From contig NZ_VZQQ01000029.1 in NCBI RefSeq assembly GCF_014397785.1, positions 18,766 to 82,765 on the forward strand: a stretch of 64,000 nt of DNA. The letters run 5' to 3'. Origin of the DNA: Paraburkholderia podalyriae (GTDB lineage Bacteria > Pseudomonadota > Gammaproteobacteria > Burkholderiales > Burkholderiaceae). Shown piece by piece: positions 1-9,610 of the stretch. Made by a program: the position numbers and the translations under genes. The notes under the pieces were generated by a model. It did no database searches. It saw only the letters and a list, made by a program, of their open reading frames with translations, and was not told the origin of the DNA. Numbering within the stretch: position 1 is the stretch's first letter; every line of letters starts with the position of its first letter.

Positions 1-551
1 TCGATCAGAGCGAAGGTTGCGATCAGCAGAAAGAACAGCAATTCGTTCGACTGGCCGTCGTAGGTATCTTCGACCAGCGGGAAGCTCAGCAGAGCGAGCG
101 CCACCAGCAGCACGTTCATGCTGCGCTCGGCGCCGCGATACGCCATCTTCACGATGAGGTACACGCCCGCGGCGAACATCGTGACCGATGCGGCCATCCA
201 GATGAATTTCGCTGCGAGCGGCGTCAGCAGCGCGAGCGGCGAAAACACCAGCGCGAACTGCGGCGGATAGGCGAAGAAGATGTCGTCGCCGGTCGAGCGC
301 GCGCCGATCCGCTGCAGAAACGCGACGAGACCGTCGTGATCGTAAAGGCGCGTCGGATCGTGCAGAACGACGTTGAAGGCGTACAGGTAGAGATTGAAGT
401 CGCCAAACGCGTCGGGCGGACTGGCGCGAAACTTCGCGACGATGTGCACGCAATGCAGCGCGAGGCAGGTCGCCGCAATCAATAGAAGAAGCACGGCACC
501 CACGCCGACACTCGACCCCAACCTGGTACGTCCGGCGCTCGCGTTGAACAT
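1..551 (-). CDS. GT87-family (DUF2029) membrane glycosyltransferase, N-terminal part
   Basis: The reading frame starts at 551 and runs off the left edge, giving about 183 residues of a larger protein. It opens with a hydrophobic segment (GAVLLLLIAATCLAL) and has a periplasmic-type loop with the motif IFFAYPPQFAL. Two further membrane stretches follow, with the sequence YDGQSNELLFF between them. A YPP motif followed by a GQxN motif is typical of the GT87 polyprenol-phosphate-dependent mannosyltransferase family of integral membrane enzymes. The family and the donor type are inference from these motifs; the acceptor cannot be told. No neighbouring glycan genes are visible because the gene sits at the edge. 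Confidence 0.6.
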   Translation of the reverse strand, partial: MFNASAGRTRLGSSVGVGAVLLLLIAATCLALHCVHIVAKFRASPPDAFGDFNLYLYAFNVVLHDPTRLYDHDGLVAFLQRIGARSTGDDIFFAYPPQFALVFSPLALLTPLAAKFIWMAASVTMFAAGVYLIVKMAYRGAERSMNVLLVALALLSFPLVEDTYDGQSNELLFFLLIATFALI

Positions 552-1213
552 GGTGTTCCCCTGTGCGTTACGTCAATGAACGTGCGGTTGTTGCACCTTC
601 GGACCCGTGATACCGCGGTGACGTGCCACCCGGCCATGCCACCGCTCAGGACAGCGGCGACGTCGCTTCGACGCATCGCAAGAGAGAGGATAGGTTCACG
701 TCCAGTGCCGTCCAGCGAAGAGATTCGGGGACAGTAGAGCTTGTCGGCGTGTGCCGGCTTCTGACCGGGCGATCGGACAGAGATTACCGATTCGCGAAAA
801 TCGATCTGTGCGCTTGGGCACATCCGTTCGCCCTATCGCGGGAATACCGCGCGTGGGCATTCGAGCCGGCATTCGAGCCGTTCAGACAGCGCGCTCGTCA
901 AAGCCCAGGCCACCCCACCCGCGTCATACGAAATCGTCGCTTATCTTCCCGCGGCCTCGATGCCACCACGCACCCCTCCCGCCGCCGCTTGACCAAGACC
1001 GCTGCATAAGGCAGCGTTGCGGCCGCATTAATCAGGCCCTACAGCACGGTCCGGCCCGGCAAACCGGCGATTTTACCGCGACCGGTATTCCTCTGACATA
1101 CGGAGCCGCCCCCTTCGTTGTGCGCCGCACTTAAGCGCGCGGATTGTGATTGTCAGGGGGATGGCACCTGGGTATGTTGCCGAAGTCCACTTCTCGACCC
1201 GCGGAGCTTCAAC
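552..1213. other. Intergenic region, no gene seen
   Basis: About 660 bases between a leftward glycosyltransferase and a rightward hydrolase. Open frames here (for example 751-1134) are arginine- and proline-rich, lack a ribosome-binding site and resemble no family I know. A short direct repeat (ATTCGAGCCG, twice) lies near 865-890. The region presumably holds the divergent promoters, but I could not single one out. Confidence 0.5.
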
Positions 1214-2083
1214 ATGTTGCCCAGACGTCTGCTTTGCGCCGCCGTGTTGTGCCTCTGTTTCGCGGGCGTGAGTCCGTCCGCGCTCGCGCAGACGGCGCCG
1301 GCCGCCCAACAACCGGCTGATGACGCCAGTTCGCAGCCAGGCGCCCAGCCAGCGCCGTCGCCCGCCAATGCTTCGCTCGGCGGCCCGGTGCGCAACATCG
1401 TGCTCGTGCATGGCGCGTTCGTCGACGGATCGAGCTGGAACGGCGTAGTCGCGAAGCTGCAGCAAAAGGGTTATCACGTAAGCGCGGTGCAGAACCCGCT
1501 GACGTCGCTCGCCGACGACGTCGCCGCGACCCGCCGCGTGCTCGATCGCGAGAACGGTCCGGTACTGCTGGTCGGTCACTCGTGGGGCGGCGTCGTGATC
1601 ACCGAGGTCGCCGCGAATGCGCCGAACGTCGCTGGTCTCGTGTATGTCGCCGCGCTCGCGCCGCAACTGCACGAATCGGCGATGGACGTAATGAAGGCCG
1701 GCGGCCCGATGCCGGCCGGTCAGAGCATCAGCAAGGACGCGAACGGCTTTTTGTGGGTCGACCGCGCGCTCTATCACGCCGACCTCGCCGCCGACGTGTC
1801 CGAGACCGTCGCGCGCGTGCTCGCGGCGGCGCAGGTGCCGATCGCCGCGAATGCATTCGACGAACCGGTGGATCAGGTCGGCTGGAAAAACAAACCGTCG
1901 TGGTACGTGCTGACCACGAAAGACCGCGCGGTGTCGCCCGATCTGCAGAAAATGATCGCCGGGCGAATCGGTGCGAAGGTGGTGCCGATCGCGTCGAGCC
2001 ATCTCGTGCCGGTGTCGCACGCCGGCGCGGTGGCGGAGGCGATCGATCACGCGGCGCGCGAGTTGAGTCGGCAGCAGCAGTAA
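1214..2083 (+). CDS. Secreted alpha/beta-fold hydrolase
   Basis: A 289-residue protein of the alpha/beta hydrolase superfamily. The start at 1214 gives a clean signal peptide (MLPRRLLCAAVLCLCFAG, cleavage near SALA-Q), so it is probably periplasmic or exported. A low-complexity Ala/Pro/Gln linker (about residues 26-55) precedes the catalytic domain. The strand-turn IVLVHGAFVDGSSW and the nucleophile elbow GHSWGG (Ser about 123) are visible, with a C-terminal His in SSHLVPVSHAG completing a likely triad. It resembles the small esterase/hydrolase group often annotated alongside salicylate-esterase-like enzymes. The substrate is unknown. It converges on the peptidase gene to its right with only 27 bases between stop codons and no obvious terminator. 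Confidence 0.85.
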   Translation: MLPRRLLCAAVLCLCFAGVSPSALAQTAPAAQQPADDASSQPGAQPAPSPANASLGGPVRNIVLVHGAFVDGSSWNGVVAKLQQKGYHVSAVQNPLTSLADDVAATRRVLDRENGPVLLVGHSWGGVVITEVAANAPNVAGLVYVAALAPQLHESAMDVMKAGGPMPAGQSISKDANGFLWVDRALYHADLAADVSETVARVLAAAQVPIAANAFDEPVDQVGWKNKPSWYVLTTKDRAVSPDLQKMIAGRIGAKVVPIASSHLVPVSHAGAVAEAIDHAARELSRQQQ

Positions 2084-2110
2084 GCCGCCAGCGCCTCGAC
2101 GCCCCGTGGC

Positions 2111-2944
2111 TCAGCGCAGCATGAACGACATCGCGGACAGGCAGTTCAGCATGCGCACCGCATGCTCGGCCGACGCCGCACTGAAGCGCAGCGTCACGCC
2201 ATCGACGCGCGTGAGCGTCGGCCATTGGCAGAACAGATCGGCGAGCCCGCTCGTTTGCACGCGCAGTTCGCAGTCGACCGCTTGTGGCTGTGCGCGCGTC
2301 GCGGCAGGCGCGCGGCCCGCTTCGACCTGCTGACGGACCACGTCGGACGCGGCGGCCCGCAGCGCCTCGCGCACGCTCGCGGGCGACTGCGTGACGCCGC
2401 TGGACTGGCCGGTCGCGGTCTTCGTCACGACGAAACGCGCGCCTGGAAAACGCGGCGCGGTTTCCTCGGCGAACACGTCGTCACCCGATAAAAGCACTAC
2501 CCGTGCGCCATATTCTTCAGCGAGCGCGCCGTACAGCCCGGCTTCGCCCAGCTCCACGCCATCGAATGCGACGCGCGCGAACGCGAAGCTGTTGATCGTG
2601 TGCGCGAGGACGCCGCGCGTTTGGGCCTTCGCGTGATAGCCGAGCATGAAGACGAGCGCCGCGCCGTATTCGAGCCCGGCCATCATGCCGAGCGTGCGCG
2701 GCTTGCCGAGCACGACTTGCGCGCGCGGATCGAGCAGCTCGGGCAGCAGGTTGCGAAAGCCACCGTGCGAATCGTTGACCCACACGTCGATCGCGCCGCC
2801 CGCGAACGCGCCTTCGATTGCGGCGTTGGCTTCGAGCGTCATCCAGCGTCGCGCGGCTTCGTATTCGCCATTGCCCGCGCGCGTCTGCTCGGCATGGAAG
2901 ACGCCGGCGATGCCTTCGATGTCGGTGGAGATCAGGACTTTCAT
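2111..2944 (-). CDS. dppA: M55-family D-aminopeptidase (DppA-like)
   Basis: A 277-residue protein matching the DppA family of zinc-dependent D-aminopeptidases, which release N-terminal D-amino acids from peptides. The opening motif MKVLISTDIEGIAGV, the WVNDSHGG segment and the LGYHAKA segment carry the Asp, Glu and His metal ligands typical of the family. The start at 2944 is set by the family N-terminus; a longer frame exists upstream but runs through the neighbouring gene. The ATG overlaps the stop of the upstream peptidase gene by four bases (ATGA), so the two are translationally coupled. It is the last gene of the leftward peptide-uptake and hydrolysis unit. Its real substrate in this organism is not shown. 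Confidence 0.88.
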   Translation of the reverse strand: MKVLISTDIEGIAGVFHAEQTRAGNGEYEAARRWMTLEANAAIEGAFAGGAIDVWVNDSHGGFRNLLPELLDPRAQVVLGKPRTLGMMAGLEYGAALVFMLGYHAKAQTRGVLAHTINSFAFARVAFDGVELGEAGLYGALAEEYGARVVLLSGDDVFAEETAPRFPGARFVVTKTATGQSSGVTQSPASVREALRAAASDVVRQQVEAGRAPAATRAQPQAVDCELRVQTSGLADLFCQWPTLTRVDGVTLRFSAASAEHAVRMLNCLSAMSFMLR

Positions 2945-4044
2945 CGCGCGGCATTCCTCAGTAGTTGGGCAAGGTCCGGCACGCTGTCGCGCAGCGACAG
3001 CCGTCGATGGCCGTCGCGACCCGTGACGGATTCGGCGCGCCACAACGCGCCGACGATCGCCTGTTCGACGCTGTCGGCGCAGGCGCGAAACAGCGGGTCC
3101 ATACAGTGATCCGCGACCAGCGGCGGCAGCGCGACGAAGTCCGCGCCCTGCGGCACCGTGTAAGCGGTCGAAAACGCCAGCGCGATATCGCCGCTGCCGT
3201 GGCCGTACACCGAGCCGGTACGCGCAAGACCGGCCGCCGCGCGCAACGACAGCCGTTTCAACTGGCGCGCGTCGAGCGGCGCATCGGTCGCGACGATCAT
3301 GATGATCGAGCCTTGCTCGGGTTTGTCGGAGGCGGCATTAGCAACAGCGTTCGCAGCCTCTGCCGCGCCCGCCCGTTCGGCCAGCATGCGGCCGAGCGGC
3401 GTGCCGTCGATCGTCAGCATCGGCAGGCGGCCGAAGTTGGCAAGCACGAGCGCGCCAACGGTGTAGTCACGACCCGCCGCACTCAGCACGCGCGACGCGG
3501 TGCCGATGCCGCCCTTCAGATCGAAGCACGACATGCCGCGCCCCGCACCGAGCGCGCCGCTCCCGACGTCCGCGCTCGCCGCGTCGAATGCGTCGTTGAA
3601 GTGCTGTTCGGCAACGGCAAGCGCCTGAATATCGTTCAGGTAGCCGTCGTTGCATTCGAACACGAGCGGATTGACCGTCGGCCAGTCGCGGCCGATGCGC
3701 GGATTCGCGCGAATCGCCGCGCGGATCTGCGCCTGCGCGAGCACGCCGACGCTGAACGTGTTGGTCAGCGCGATCGGCGTCTCCAGCGTGCCGAGTTCGT
3801 CGAGTTGCAGGAGCCCGATGCTCTTGCCGAAACCGTTGATCACCGACGCGGCGGCCGGCACCTTGTCGACGAACGGATCACCACGATGCGGCCGGATCAC
3901 GGTCACACCGGTTTGCAGCGCGCCTTCGGCAAGCGTGCAATGTCCGACGCTCACGCCGTCCACGTCGGCGATCGTGCCGAGCGGTCCAGCCGGCAACGTG
4001 CCAATATGCGGCGCTCGCTCGGCCGAATGGTTGCTGATGCTCAT
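2941..4044 (-). CDS. P1/S58-family self-cleaving aminopeptidase (DmpA-like)
   Basis: A 367-residue N-terminal-nucleophile peptidase of the DmpA/BapA family, which removes N-terminal D-, L- or beta-amino acids from short peptides. The precursor cleaves itself between Gly245 and Ser246 in the stretch EQGSIIMIVATDAPL, where Ser246 becomes the nucleophile. This position agrees with the Gly249-Ser250 site of DmpA. Other family marks are GVTVIRP near residue 46, NGFGKSIGL and the GSGALGAGRGMSCFDLKGG stretch near 160-180. It starts at 4044 and overlaps the permease gene upstream by four bases. Together with IaaA and DppA it adds a third peptidase for atypical peptide bonds to this unit. Confidence 0.88.
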   Translation of the reverse strand: MSISNHSAERAPHIGTLPAGPLGTIADVDGVSVGHCTLAEGALQTGVTVIRPHRGDPFVDKVPAAASVINGFGKSIGLLQLDELGTLETPIALTNTFSVGVLAQAQIRAAIRANPRIGRDWPTVNPLVFECNDGYLNDIQALAVAEQHFNDAFDAASADVGSGALGAGRGMSCFDLKGGIGTASRVLSAAGRDYTVGALVLANFGRLPMLTIDGTPLGRMLAERAGAAEAANAVANAASDKPEQGSIIMIVATDAPLDARQLKRLSLRAAAGLARTGSVYGHGSGDIALAFSTAYTVPQGADFVALPPLVADHCMDPLFRACADSVEQAIVGALWRAESVTGRDGHRRLSLRDSVPDLAQLLRNAAR

Positions 4045-4946
4045 GGCCGATCCAGCTTCGGATCGAGCGCGTCGCGCAGGCCGTCGCCGAGCAGGTTGAA
4101 CGCGAGCACGGTCAGAAAAATAGCGAGGCTCGGAAACAGCGCGATATGTGGCGCGGTCACCATGTCGGCGCGCGCCTCGTTGAGCATCGCGCCCCACTCG
4201 GGCGTCGGCGGCTGTGCGCCGAGGCCGAGAAACGACAGGCTCGCCGCCGTGATAATCGATGTGCCGATGCGCATCGTCAGATACACGATGACCGATGAAA
4301 TCGTGCCCGGCAGAATGTGCCGCATGATGATCGTCCAGTCCGACGCGCCGATGCTGCGCGCCGCCTCGATATAGGTGAGCTGCTTGAGCATCAGCGTATT
4401 GCCGCGCACGAGCCGCGCGAACGCCGGAATGCTGAAGATCGCCACGGCGCAGATCACGTTGATCATGCCGTTGCCGAGAATCGCGACCACGCCGATCGCG
4501 AGCAGAATGCCGGGGAACGCGAACAGCACGTCGGCCACGCGCATCGTGATGCGATCCCACCAGCCCTCGTAGTAACCGGCAAGCAGGCCGAAGAACGTGC
4601 CGATCACCGCGCCGATCGCGACGGACAGAAAGCCCGCCTCGAGCGAAATACGCGAACCGACGAGAATGCGGCTGAAAATATCGCGGCCCAGCGAGTCGAC
4701 GCCGAACCAGTGCGCGGCCGAAGGCCCCGCGTTCAGCGCGTCGTAGTCGAAGAAATTCTCGGGGTCGTACGGCACGATTTGCGGCGCGATGATCGCGATC
4801 ACGATCAGCAGCAGCACGAACACGCCGGCGGCCATCGCGACATGCTGCTTGCGGAACTTGCGCCAGAACTCGCTCCACGGCGTGCGGATCGCGCGTTCGG
4901 CGGCAGCGGGATTGGCCGCATTCGGCCCGGTGGCAGTGGTGCTCAT
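4041..4946 (-). CDS. gsiD: Peptide/glutathione ABC transporter permease GsiD
   Basis: A 301-residue inner-membrane permease of the DppC/OppC/GsiD type. The N-terminal cytoplasmic stretch is followed by a first membrane helix (VFVLLLIVIAIIAP), the typical periplasmic segment with HWFGVDSLGRDIFSR, and the EAA loop EAARSIGASDWTIIMRHILP that contacts the ATPase. The end LGDGLRDALDPK is the usual DppC C-terminus. It pairs with GsiC to form the channel. The gene lies seven bases after gsiC and overlaps the following peptidase gene by four. The glutathione/peptide assignment rests on the gene order iaaA-gsiA-gsiB-gsiC-gsiD, as in enterics, rather than on a diagnostic residue. Confidence 0.88.
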   Translation of the reverse strand: MSTTATGPNAANPAAAERAIRTPWSEFWRKFRKQHVAMAAGVFVLLLIVIAIIAPQIVPYDPENFFDYDALNAGPSAAHWFGVDSLGRDIFSRILVGSRISLEAGFLSVAIGAVIGTFFGLLAGYYEGWWDRITMRVADVLFAFPGILLAIGVVAILGNGMINVICAVAIFSIPAFARLVRGNTLMLKQLTYIEAARSIGASDWTIIMRHILPGTISSVIVYLTMRIGTSIITAASLSFLGLGAQPPTPEWGAMLNEARADMVTAPHIALFPSLAIFLTVLAFNLLGDGLRDALDPKLDRP

Positions 4947-4953
4947 GCGGACC

Positions 4954-5874
4954 TCACTTGAAGCGGATGGTCGGGTTGATCACCGCGTACAGCACGTCGA
5001 CGATCAGGTTGATGATGATGAATTCGAGCGAGAACAACAGCACCTCGGCCTGGATGATCGGATAGTCGCGCATCGACACCGCATCGACGAGCAACCGGCC
5101 CAGGCCCGGCCAGTTGAACACCACTTCGACGACGATCGAGCCGCCGAGCAGAAAGCCGAACTGCAAACCCATCATCGTAACGACGGGAATCAGCGCATTG
5201 CGCAGACAGTGCTTGATGATCACGAGCCGCTCGGGCACGCCCTTCGCACGCGCGGTGCGCACGAAGTCCTCGTGCATCACTTCGACGAACGACGCCCGCG
5301 TGAAGCGCGCCATCACCGCCGCGACCGCCGCGCCGAGCGTCAGCGACGGCAGCACGTAGCTGCGCCACGAACCATCGCCGACGATCGGCAGCCAGACGAG
5401 CTGCACCGAGAAGACCTCCATCAGCAGCATGCCGAGCGCGAATGCCGGAAACGAAATGCCCGACACCGCGAGCGTCATGCCGAGCCGGTCCGGCCAGCGG
5501 TTGCGCCACACCGCCGACGCGATGCCGATCGCCATGCCGATCACGACCGCCCACACCATGCTCGCGATCGTCAGCCACAGCGTCGGGAAGAAGCGTTCCG
5601 CGATCTCCTGGCTCACCGGCCGCTTGCTGCGCGTCGACATGCCGAAGTCGCCATGCGCCATCCGCCAGAAGAAACGGACGAACTGCTGCGGCAGCGGCCT
5701 GTCGAGGCCGAGGTCGGAGCGCACGAGCGCGACGGTCGCCTCGTCCGCTTCGGGGCCGGCGGCGAGCCGCGCCGGATCGCCCGGCAGCAGATGCACGAAC
5801 AGGAACACCAGCACGGCGACGATGAACAGCGTCGGCAGCAGGCCTAGCAGACGTTTGACGAGGAAGTTCAGCAT
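4954..5874 (-). CDS. gsiC: Peptide/glutathione ABC transporter permease GsiC
   Basis: A 306-residue permease of the DppB/GsiC type. The start at 5874 gives the family N-terminus MLNFLVKRLLGLLPTLF with its first membrane helix; the longer frame upstream is an artefact. The sequence LLPGDPARLAAG follows the first helix as in DppB proteins. The EAA loop appears as TARAKGVPERLVIIKHCLRN, and the end INPTIRFK is canonical. It forms the heterodimeric channel with GsiD. A 110-base gap separates it from gsiB upstream; that gap contains GC-rich inverted repeats (about 5925-5975) that could stabilise or attenuate the transcript after the binding-protein gene. Confidence 0.88.
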   Translation of the reverse strand: MLNFLVKRLLGLLPTLFIVAVLVFLFVHLLPGDPARLAAGPEADEATVALVRSDLGLDRPLPQQFVRFFWRMAHGDFGMSTRSKRPVSQEIAERFFPTLWLTIASMVWAVVIGMAIGIASAVWRNRWPDRLGMTLAVSGISFPAFALGMLLMEVFSVQLVWLPIVGDGSWRSYVLPSLTLGAAVAAVMARFTRASFVEVMHEDFVRTARAKGVPERLVIIKHCLRNALIPVVTMMGLQFGFLLGGSIVVEVVFNWPGLGRLLVDAVSMRDYPIIQAEVLLFSLEFIIINLIVDVLYAVINPTIRFK

Positions 5875-5984
5875 GAAACCAATCCGGCAAATAAGCGGCA
5901 AATGAGGCGGGCAACGAGGAATCGTGTGCGGCGGCACAGGCGGCGGCGCGAACCGCCGTCTGCGCATGCCGCCTCGTCAGCTCA

Positions 5985-7547
5985 TCACTTGATCGCGATC
6001 TCGTCGAAGTTGAACGAGCCGTCCGGCGCGACGTAAGCGCCCGACAGACGCTTGCTGCGCGCGTACACGACCTTCTCCTTGACGAGGAAGATCCACGGCG
6101 CGTCGGCCCAGATGCGCTTCTGCGCGTCGGCGTAGAGCGCGGCCTTCTGGGTGCGGTCGGTGGTTTCGAGCGCCTGCTTCAGATCGTTGTCGACCGCGTC
6201 ACTCCTGTAGTACGACGTGTTGACCATCTTCGGCGGGATCGAGTAGCCCGCGAGCAGCGGGCTGATCGCCCAGTCCGCTTCACCGGTCGACGACGACCAG
6301 CCCGCGTAGTACATGCGCACCGGCGCGGTCGCCGGGTCCTGCGCGCTTTCGACCTTGGCGACGCGCTGACCGGCTTCGAGCGCTTCGACGCTCGCCTTGA
6401 TGCCGACCTGCGCGAGCTGCTGCTGCACGAACTGGATCACCTTCTGCGCGGTCGAGTAGTTATACGCGGACCACAGCGTGGTTTCGAAACCGTTCGGGTA
6501 GCCCGCTTCCTTCAGCAGTTCGCGCGCCTTCGCCGGATCGTACGGCCAGGGTCCGAGCTTGACCGCATAGTCGACGCCCTGCGGCACCACGCCGTCGGCC
6601 GGCGTCGCGTAACCGGCGAACGCGACCTTGGTCAGCGCTTCCTTGTTGACCGCGTAGTTCAGCGCTTCACGCACCTTCGGATTGTCGAACGGCTTCTGGT
6701 TCATGTTCATGCTGATGTAGCGCTCGATGATCGACGGCGCCGCGATCAGGTCGACCTTCGGGCTCGACTGCAGTTGCGCGGCCTGTTCGAACGGCACCTG
6801 GAACGCGAAGTCCGCTTCGCCGGTACGCATCAGCGCGGCGCGCGTGTTGTTGTCGACGACCGGCTTCCAGTCGATCGCATCGATCTTCGGATAACCCTTC
6901 TTCCAGTAGCCGGCGAACTTCTTCACGGTCAGGTCGCCGGCCGGGTCCCACTTCACGAGTTCGAACGGACCCGTGCCGACCGGATGAAACGCGATGTCCT
7001 TGCCGTACTTTTTCAGTGCGTCCGGCGAAATCATTACCGCCGACGGATGCGCGAGCACGTTGATGAACGCCGAGAAGGGCGTCTTCAGCGTGATGCGCAC
7101 CGTGTACGGATCGACGACCTCGGTCTTCTCGATGCGGCTGAACATGTTGTAGCGCTTCAGCTTGTTGGCCGGATCGGTCACGCGGTCGAAGTTCGCCTTC
7201 ACCGCGGCCGCATTGAAGTCGGTGCCGTCCTGGAACTTCACGCCATGGCGCAGCTTGATCGTATAGACGCGCGCGTCGGGGCTCGCCTCATAGCTGTCGG
7301 CGAGCACGTTGACGAGCTTCATGTCCTTGTCGAAGCCGAACAGCCCCTGATAGAACGACTTCGCGACCGCCTGCGACAGCGTGTCGTTCGCGTCGTACGG
7401 ATCGAGCGACGTAAAGGTCGACGCGACGGCCATCACGGCCGTGGTTTCAGCGTGCGCCAGATTGCCCGCGAGCATCGCGAACACCACCGCGCCGCCGCTG
7501 ACGAGCGCGCGCAAACGAAACGAAGAGGACGGGAACAGCAGGTTCAT
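5985..7547 (-). CDS. gsiB: Periplasmic peptide/glutathione-binding protein GsiB
   Basis: A 520-residue solute-binding protein of the SBP_bac_5 family, which captures oligopeptides or glutathione in the periplasm and delivers them to GsiCD. A Sec signal peptide is clear (hydrophobic core ALVSGGAVVFAMLAG, cleavage after AHA). The mature protein begins ETTAVMAVASTFTSLDPYD, and the family blocks KLRHGVKFQDGTDFNAAAVK and NPKVREALNYAVNKEAL are easy to see. Its length matches GsiB of enterics (about 512). It sits between gsiA and gsiC. The bound ligand cannot be deduced; glutathione, gamma- or isoaspartyl dipeptides and D-amino-acid peptides are all compatible with the neighbours. Confidence 0.88.
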   Translation of the reverse strand: MNLLFPSSSFRLRALVSGGAVVFAMLAGNLAHAETTAVMAVASTFTSLDPYDANDTLSQAVAKSFYQGLFGFDKDMKLVNVLADSYEASPDARVYTIKLRHGVKFQDGTDFNAAAVKANFDRVTDPANKLKRYNMFSRIEKTEVVDPYTVRITLKTPFSAFINVLAHPSAVMISPDALKKYGKDIAFHPVGTGPFELVKWDPAGDLTVKKFAGYWKKGYPKIDAIDWKPVVDNNTRAALMRTGEADFAFQVPFEQAAQLQSSPKVDLIAAPSIIERYISMNMNQKPFDNPKVREALNYAVNKEALTKVAFAGYATPADGVVPQGVDYAVKLGPWPYDPAKARELLKEAGYPNGFETTLWSAYNYSTAQKVIQFVQQQLAQVGIKASVEALEAGQRVAKVESAQDPATAPVRMYYAGWSSSTGEADWAISPLLAGYSIPPKMVNTSYYRSDAVDNDLKQALETTDRTQKAALYADAQKRIWADAPWIFLVKEKVVYARSKRLSGAYVAPDGSFNFDEIAIK

Positions 7548-7607
7548 GAGGTTGCTCCAGGCTGCGAGTTGAGGGTGTGACGAAGTCGTTATGGTTGGGT
7601 GCTTCGC

Positions 7608-9530
7608 TCAATAGGCGCCGCCGACGCGATGCTGCGCGACGAAGTGATCCGGTCCCACCGCGACGAGCGGCGCGACGACCGGCTCGTCGTGCAGCGCGCG
7701 AATCGGGCTCGGAATATCGTCGGCGGCGAGCATGCGCTGCGCGTGACGTCGCGCGGGATCGGCGACCGGCACCGCGCTCATCAGCTTCTTCGTGTACGGA
7801 TGCCGCGGCGCCTCGAACACCGCGCGGCGCGGCCCAATCTCGACGATCTGGCCGAGATACATCACCGCGACGCGATGACACACGCGCTCGACGACCGCCA
7901 TGTCGTGCGAAATGAACAGATACGCGACGCCGAGCTCGCGCTGCAGATCGAGCATCAGATTGACGATCTGCGCCTGCACGGAGACGTCGAGCGCGGACAC
8001 CGATTCGTCGGCGATCACGACTTTGGGATTCAGCGCGAGCGCACGGGCAATCGCGATACGCTGACGCTGTCCGCCCGAAAACTCGTGCGGATAGCGGCGC
8101 GCGGCCTCGGCCGGCAAGCCGACTTTCTCGAGCAGCCACGCGACGCGCGCCTGCGCCTCTGCACCCTGCGCGACACCATGCACGAGCAGCGGCTCCATGA
8201 TCGAGAAGCCGACGGTCAAGCGCGGATTCAACGACGCGAACGGGTCCTGGAAAATAAACTGGATATCGCGACGCAGCGCCTGCAACGCGGGCCCGCTCAG
8301 CGAACTGATTTCCTTGCCAGCGAATTCGATCGGGCCGCTCTGACTTTCGACCAGCCGCAGCAGCGAGCGGCCCGTGGTCGACTTGCCGCAGCCCGATTCG
8401 CCGACCAGCGCGAGCGTCTCGCCGGGGCGCAGGTCGAAGCTGACTTTTTCGACCGCATGCACGCGGCCCGTCATGCGGCCGAACAGGCCGCTGCGAACCG
8501 GAAAGCGCGTGACCAGATCGCGCACGCGCAGAATTGGCGGCGTGTCGTCGCGCACCGGAGGCTGCGCTACTTCGGCGACGGCCGCGGCGGGCTGCACCGC
8601 GGCATCGGCGCCGTTCGCACCGGCCGGCTCGACGCTCAGGATCGGGAAGCGCGCGGGCTGATCGGTGCCCTGCATCGAGCCGAGCCGCGGCACCGCCGCG
8701 AGCAGCGCCTTCGTGTACGGATGCGATGGCGCGGCGAACAGCGTGTTCGACGCGCCCTCCTCGACCTTGTCGCCGCGATACATCACGAGCACGCGGTCGG
8801 CCACTTCGGCGACCACGCCCATGTCGTGCGTGATGAAGATCACGCCCATGTCCATCTCGTCCTGCAGGCCGCGGATCAGTTGCAGGATCTGCGCCTGGAT
8901 CGTCACGTCGAGCGCGGTGGTCGGCTCGTCGGCGATCAGCAGCGCGGGCTTGCACGACAACGCCATCGCGATCATCACGCGCTGGCGCATACCGCCCGAC
9001 AGCTGATGCGGGAAACGCGCCGCCACGCGCTTCGCCTCGGGAATCCGAACCAGCGCGAGCAGACGCAAGGTTTCGGCCCGCGCGGCCTCGCGGCTCTTGC
9101 CCTGGTGCAACGCGATCGCCTCGCTGATCTGATCGCCGACCGTGAAGACCGGATTGAGCGAGGTCATCGGCTCCTGGAAAATCATCGCGATGTCGGCGCC
9201 GCGAACCGTGCGCATCGTGCCGGACGACGCCTTCGCGAGATCGAGCACGCTGCCGTCGCGCCGCCGGAACGCGATGCTGCCGCCGGCAACACGCCCGCCG
9301 CCATGCTCGATCAGGCGCATCAGCGCGAGCGACGTGACCGACTTGCCCGAGCCCGATTCGCCGACGATCGCGAGCGTCTCGCCGCGCTCGACCGTGAACG
9401 ACAGGTTGCGCACCGCGTTGAAGCTTGCGTCGCCGTGGCGGAACGCGACCGTCAGATCGTCGACCGCGAGCACGCGACGCGGCGGCAGGGTTTCGATAAG
9501 CGGGCGGGCGGTGTGCGAGGAAGTCGGCAC
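7608..9530 (-). CDS. gsiA: Peptide/glutathione ABC transporter ATPase GsiA (two ATPase domains)
   Basis: A 640-residue fusion of two ABC ATPase domains, which energises the GsiCD channel in place of separate DppD and DppF subunits. The first domain shows Walker A GESGSGKSV, the Q-loop IFQEPMTSLNP, signature LSGGMRQR and Walker B LLIADEPTTALD. The second repeats this order with GESGCGKST, FIFQDPFASLNP, FSGGQRQR and VVIADESVSALD. A Pro/Ala-rich linker joins them near residues 285-335. The length agrees with GsiA (about 623). It lies 61 bases upstream of gsiB and 80 bases downstream of iaaA, all leftward, consistent with one operon. Confidence 0.92.
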   Translation of the reverse strand: MPTSSHTARPLIETLPPRRVLAVDDLTVAFRHGDASFNAVRNLSFTVERGETLAIVGESGSGKSVTSLALMRLIEHGGGRVAGGSIAFRRRDGSVLDLAKASSGTMRTVRGADIAMIFQEPMTSLNPVFTVGDQISEAIALHQGKSREAARAETLRLLALVRIPEAKRVAARFPHQLSGGMRQRVMIAMALSCKPALLIADEPTTALDVTIQAQILQLIRGLQDEMDMGVIFITHDMGVVAEVADRVLVMYRGDKVEEGASNTLFAAPSHPYTKALLAAVPRLGSMQGTDQPARFPILSVEPAGANGADAAVQPAAAVAEVAQPPVRDDTPPILRVRDLVTRFPVRSGLFGRMTGRVHAVEKVSFDLRPGETLALVGESGCGKSTTGRSLLRLVESQSGPIEFAGKEISSLSGPALQALRRDIQFIFQDPFASLNPRLTVGFSIMEPLLVHGVAQGAEAQARVAWLLEKVGLPAEAARRYPHEFSGGQRQRIAIARALALNPKVVIADESVSALDVSVQAQIVNLMLDLQRELGVAYLFISHDMAVVERVCHRVAVMYLGQIVEIGPRRAVFEAPRHPYTKKLMSAVPVADPARRHAQRMLAADDIPSPIRALHDEPVVAPLVAVGPDHFVAQHRVGGAY

Positions 9531-9610
9531 GGTGATTCCTTTGCTTTGAATTCGAACGCGGCTAACAGGGCTTCAAGGGCTTCAGGCCAGGTGGCGACGC
9601 CCGCCGGTGG

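Noticed and set aside
751..1134. Frame upstream of the hydrolase as a gene
   Set aside because: No ribosome-binding site, Arg/Pro-rich composition and no recognisable domain.
4789..5847. Long plus-strand frame of 352 codons opposite gsiC
   Set aside because: Composition is His/Arg/Asp-rich, typical of the antisense of GC-rich genes, and it covers the permease genes. Similar shadows at 10804-12975, 32100-33359 and 33419-34744 were rejected for the same reason.
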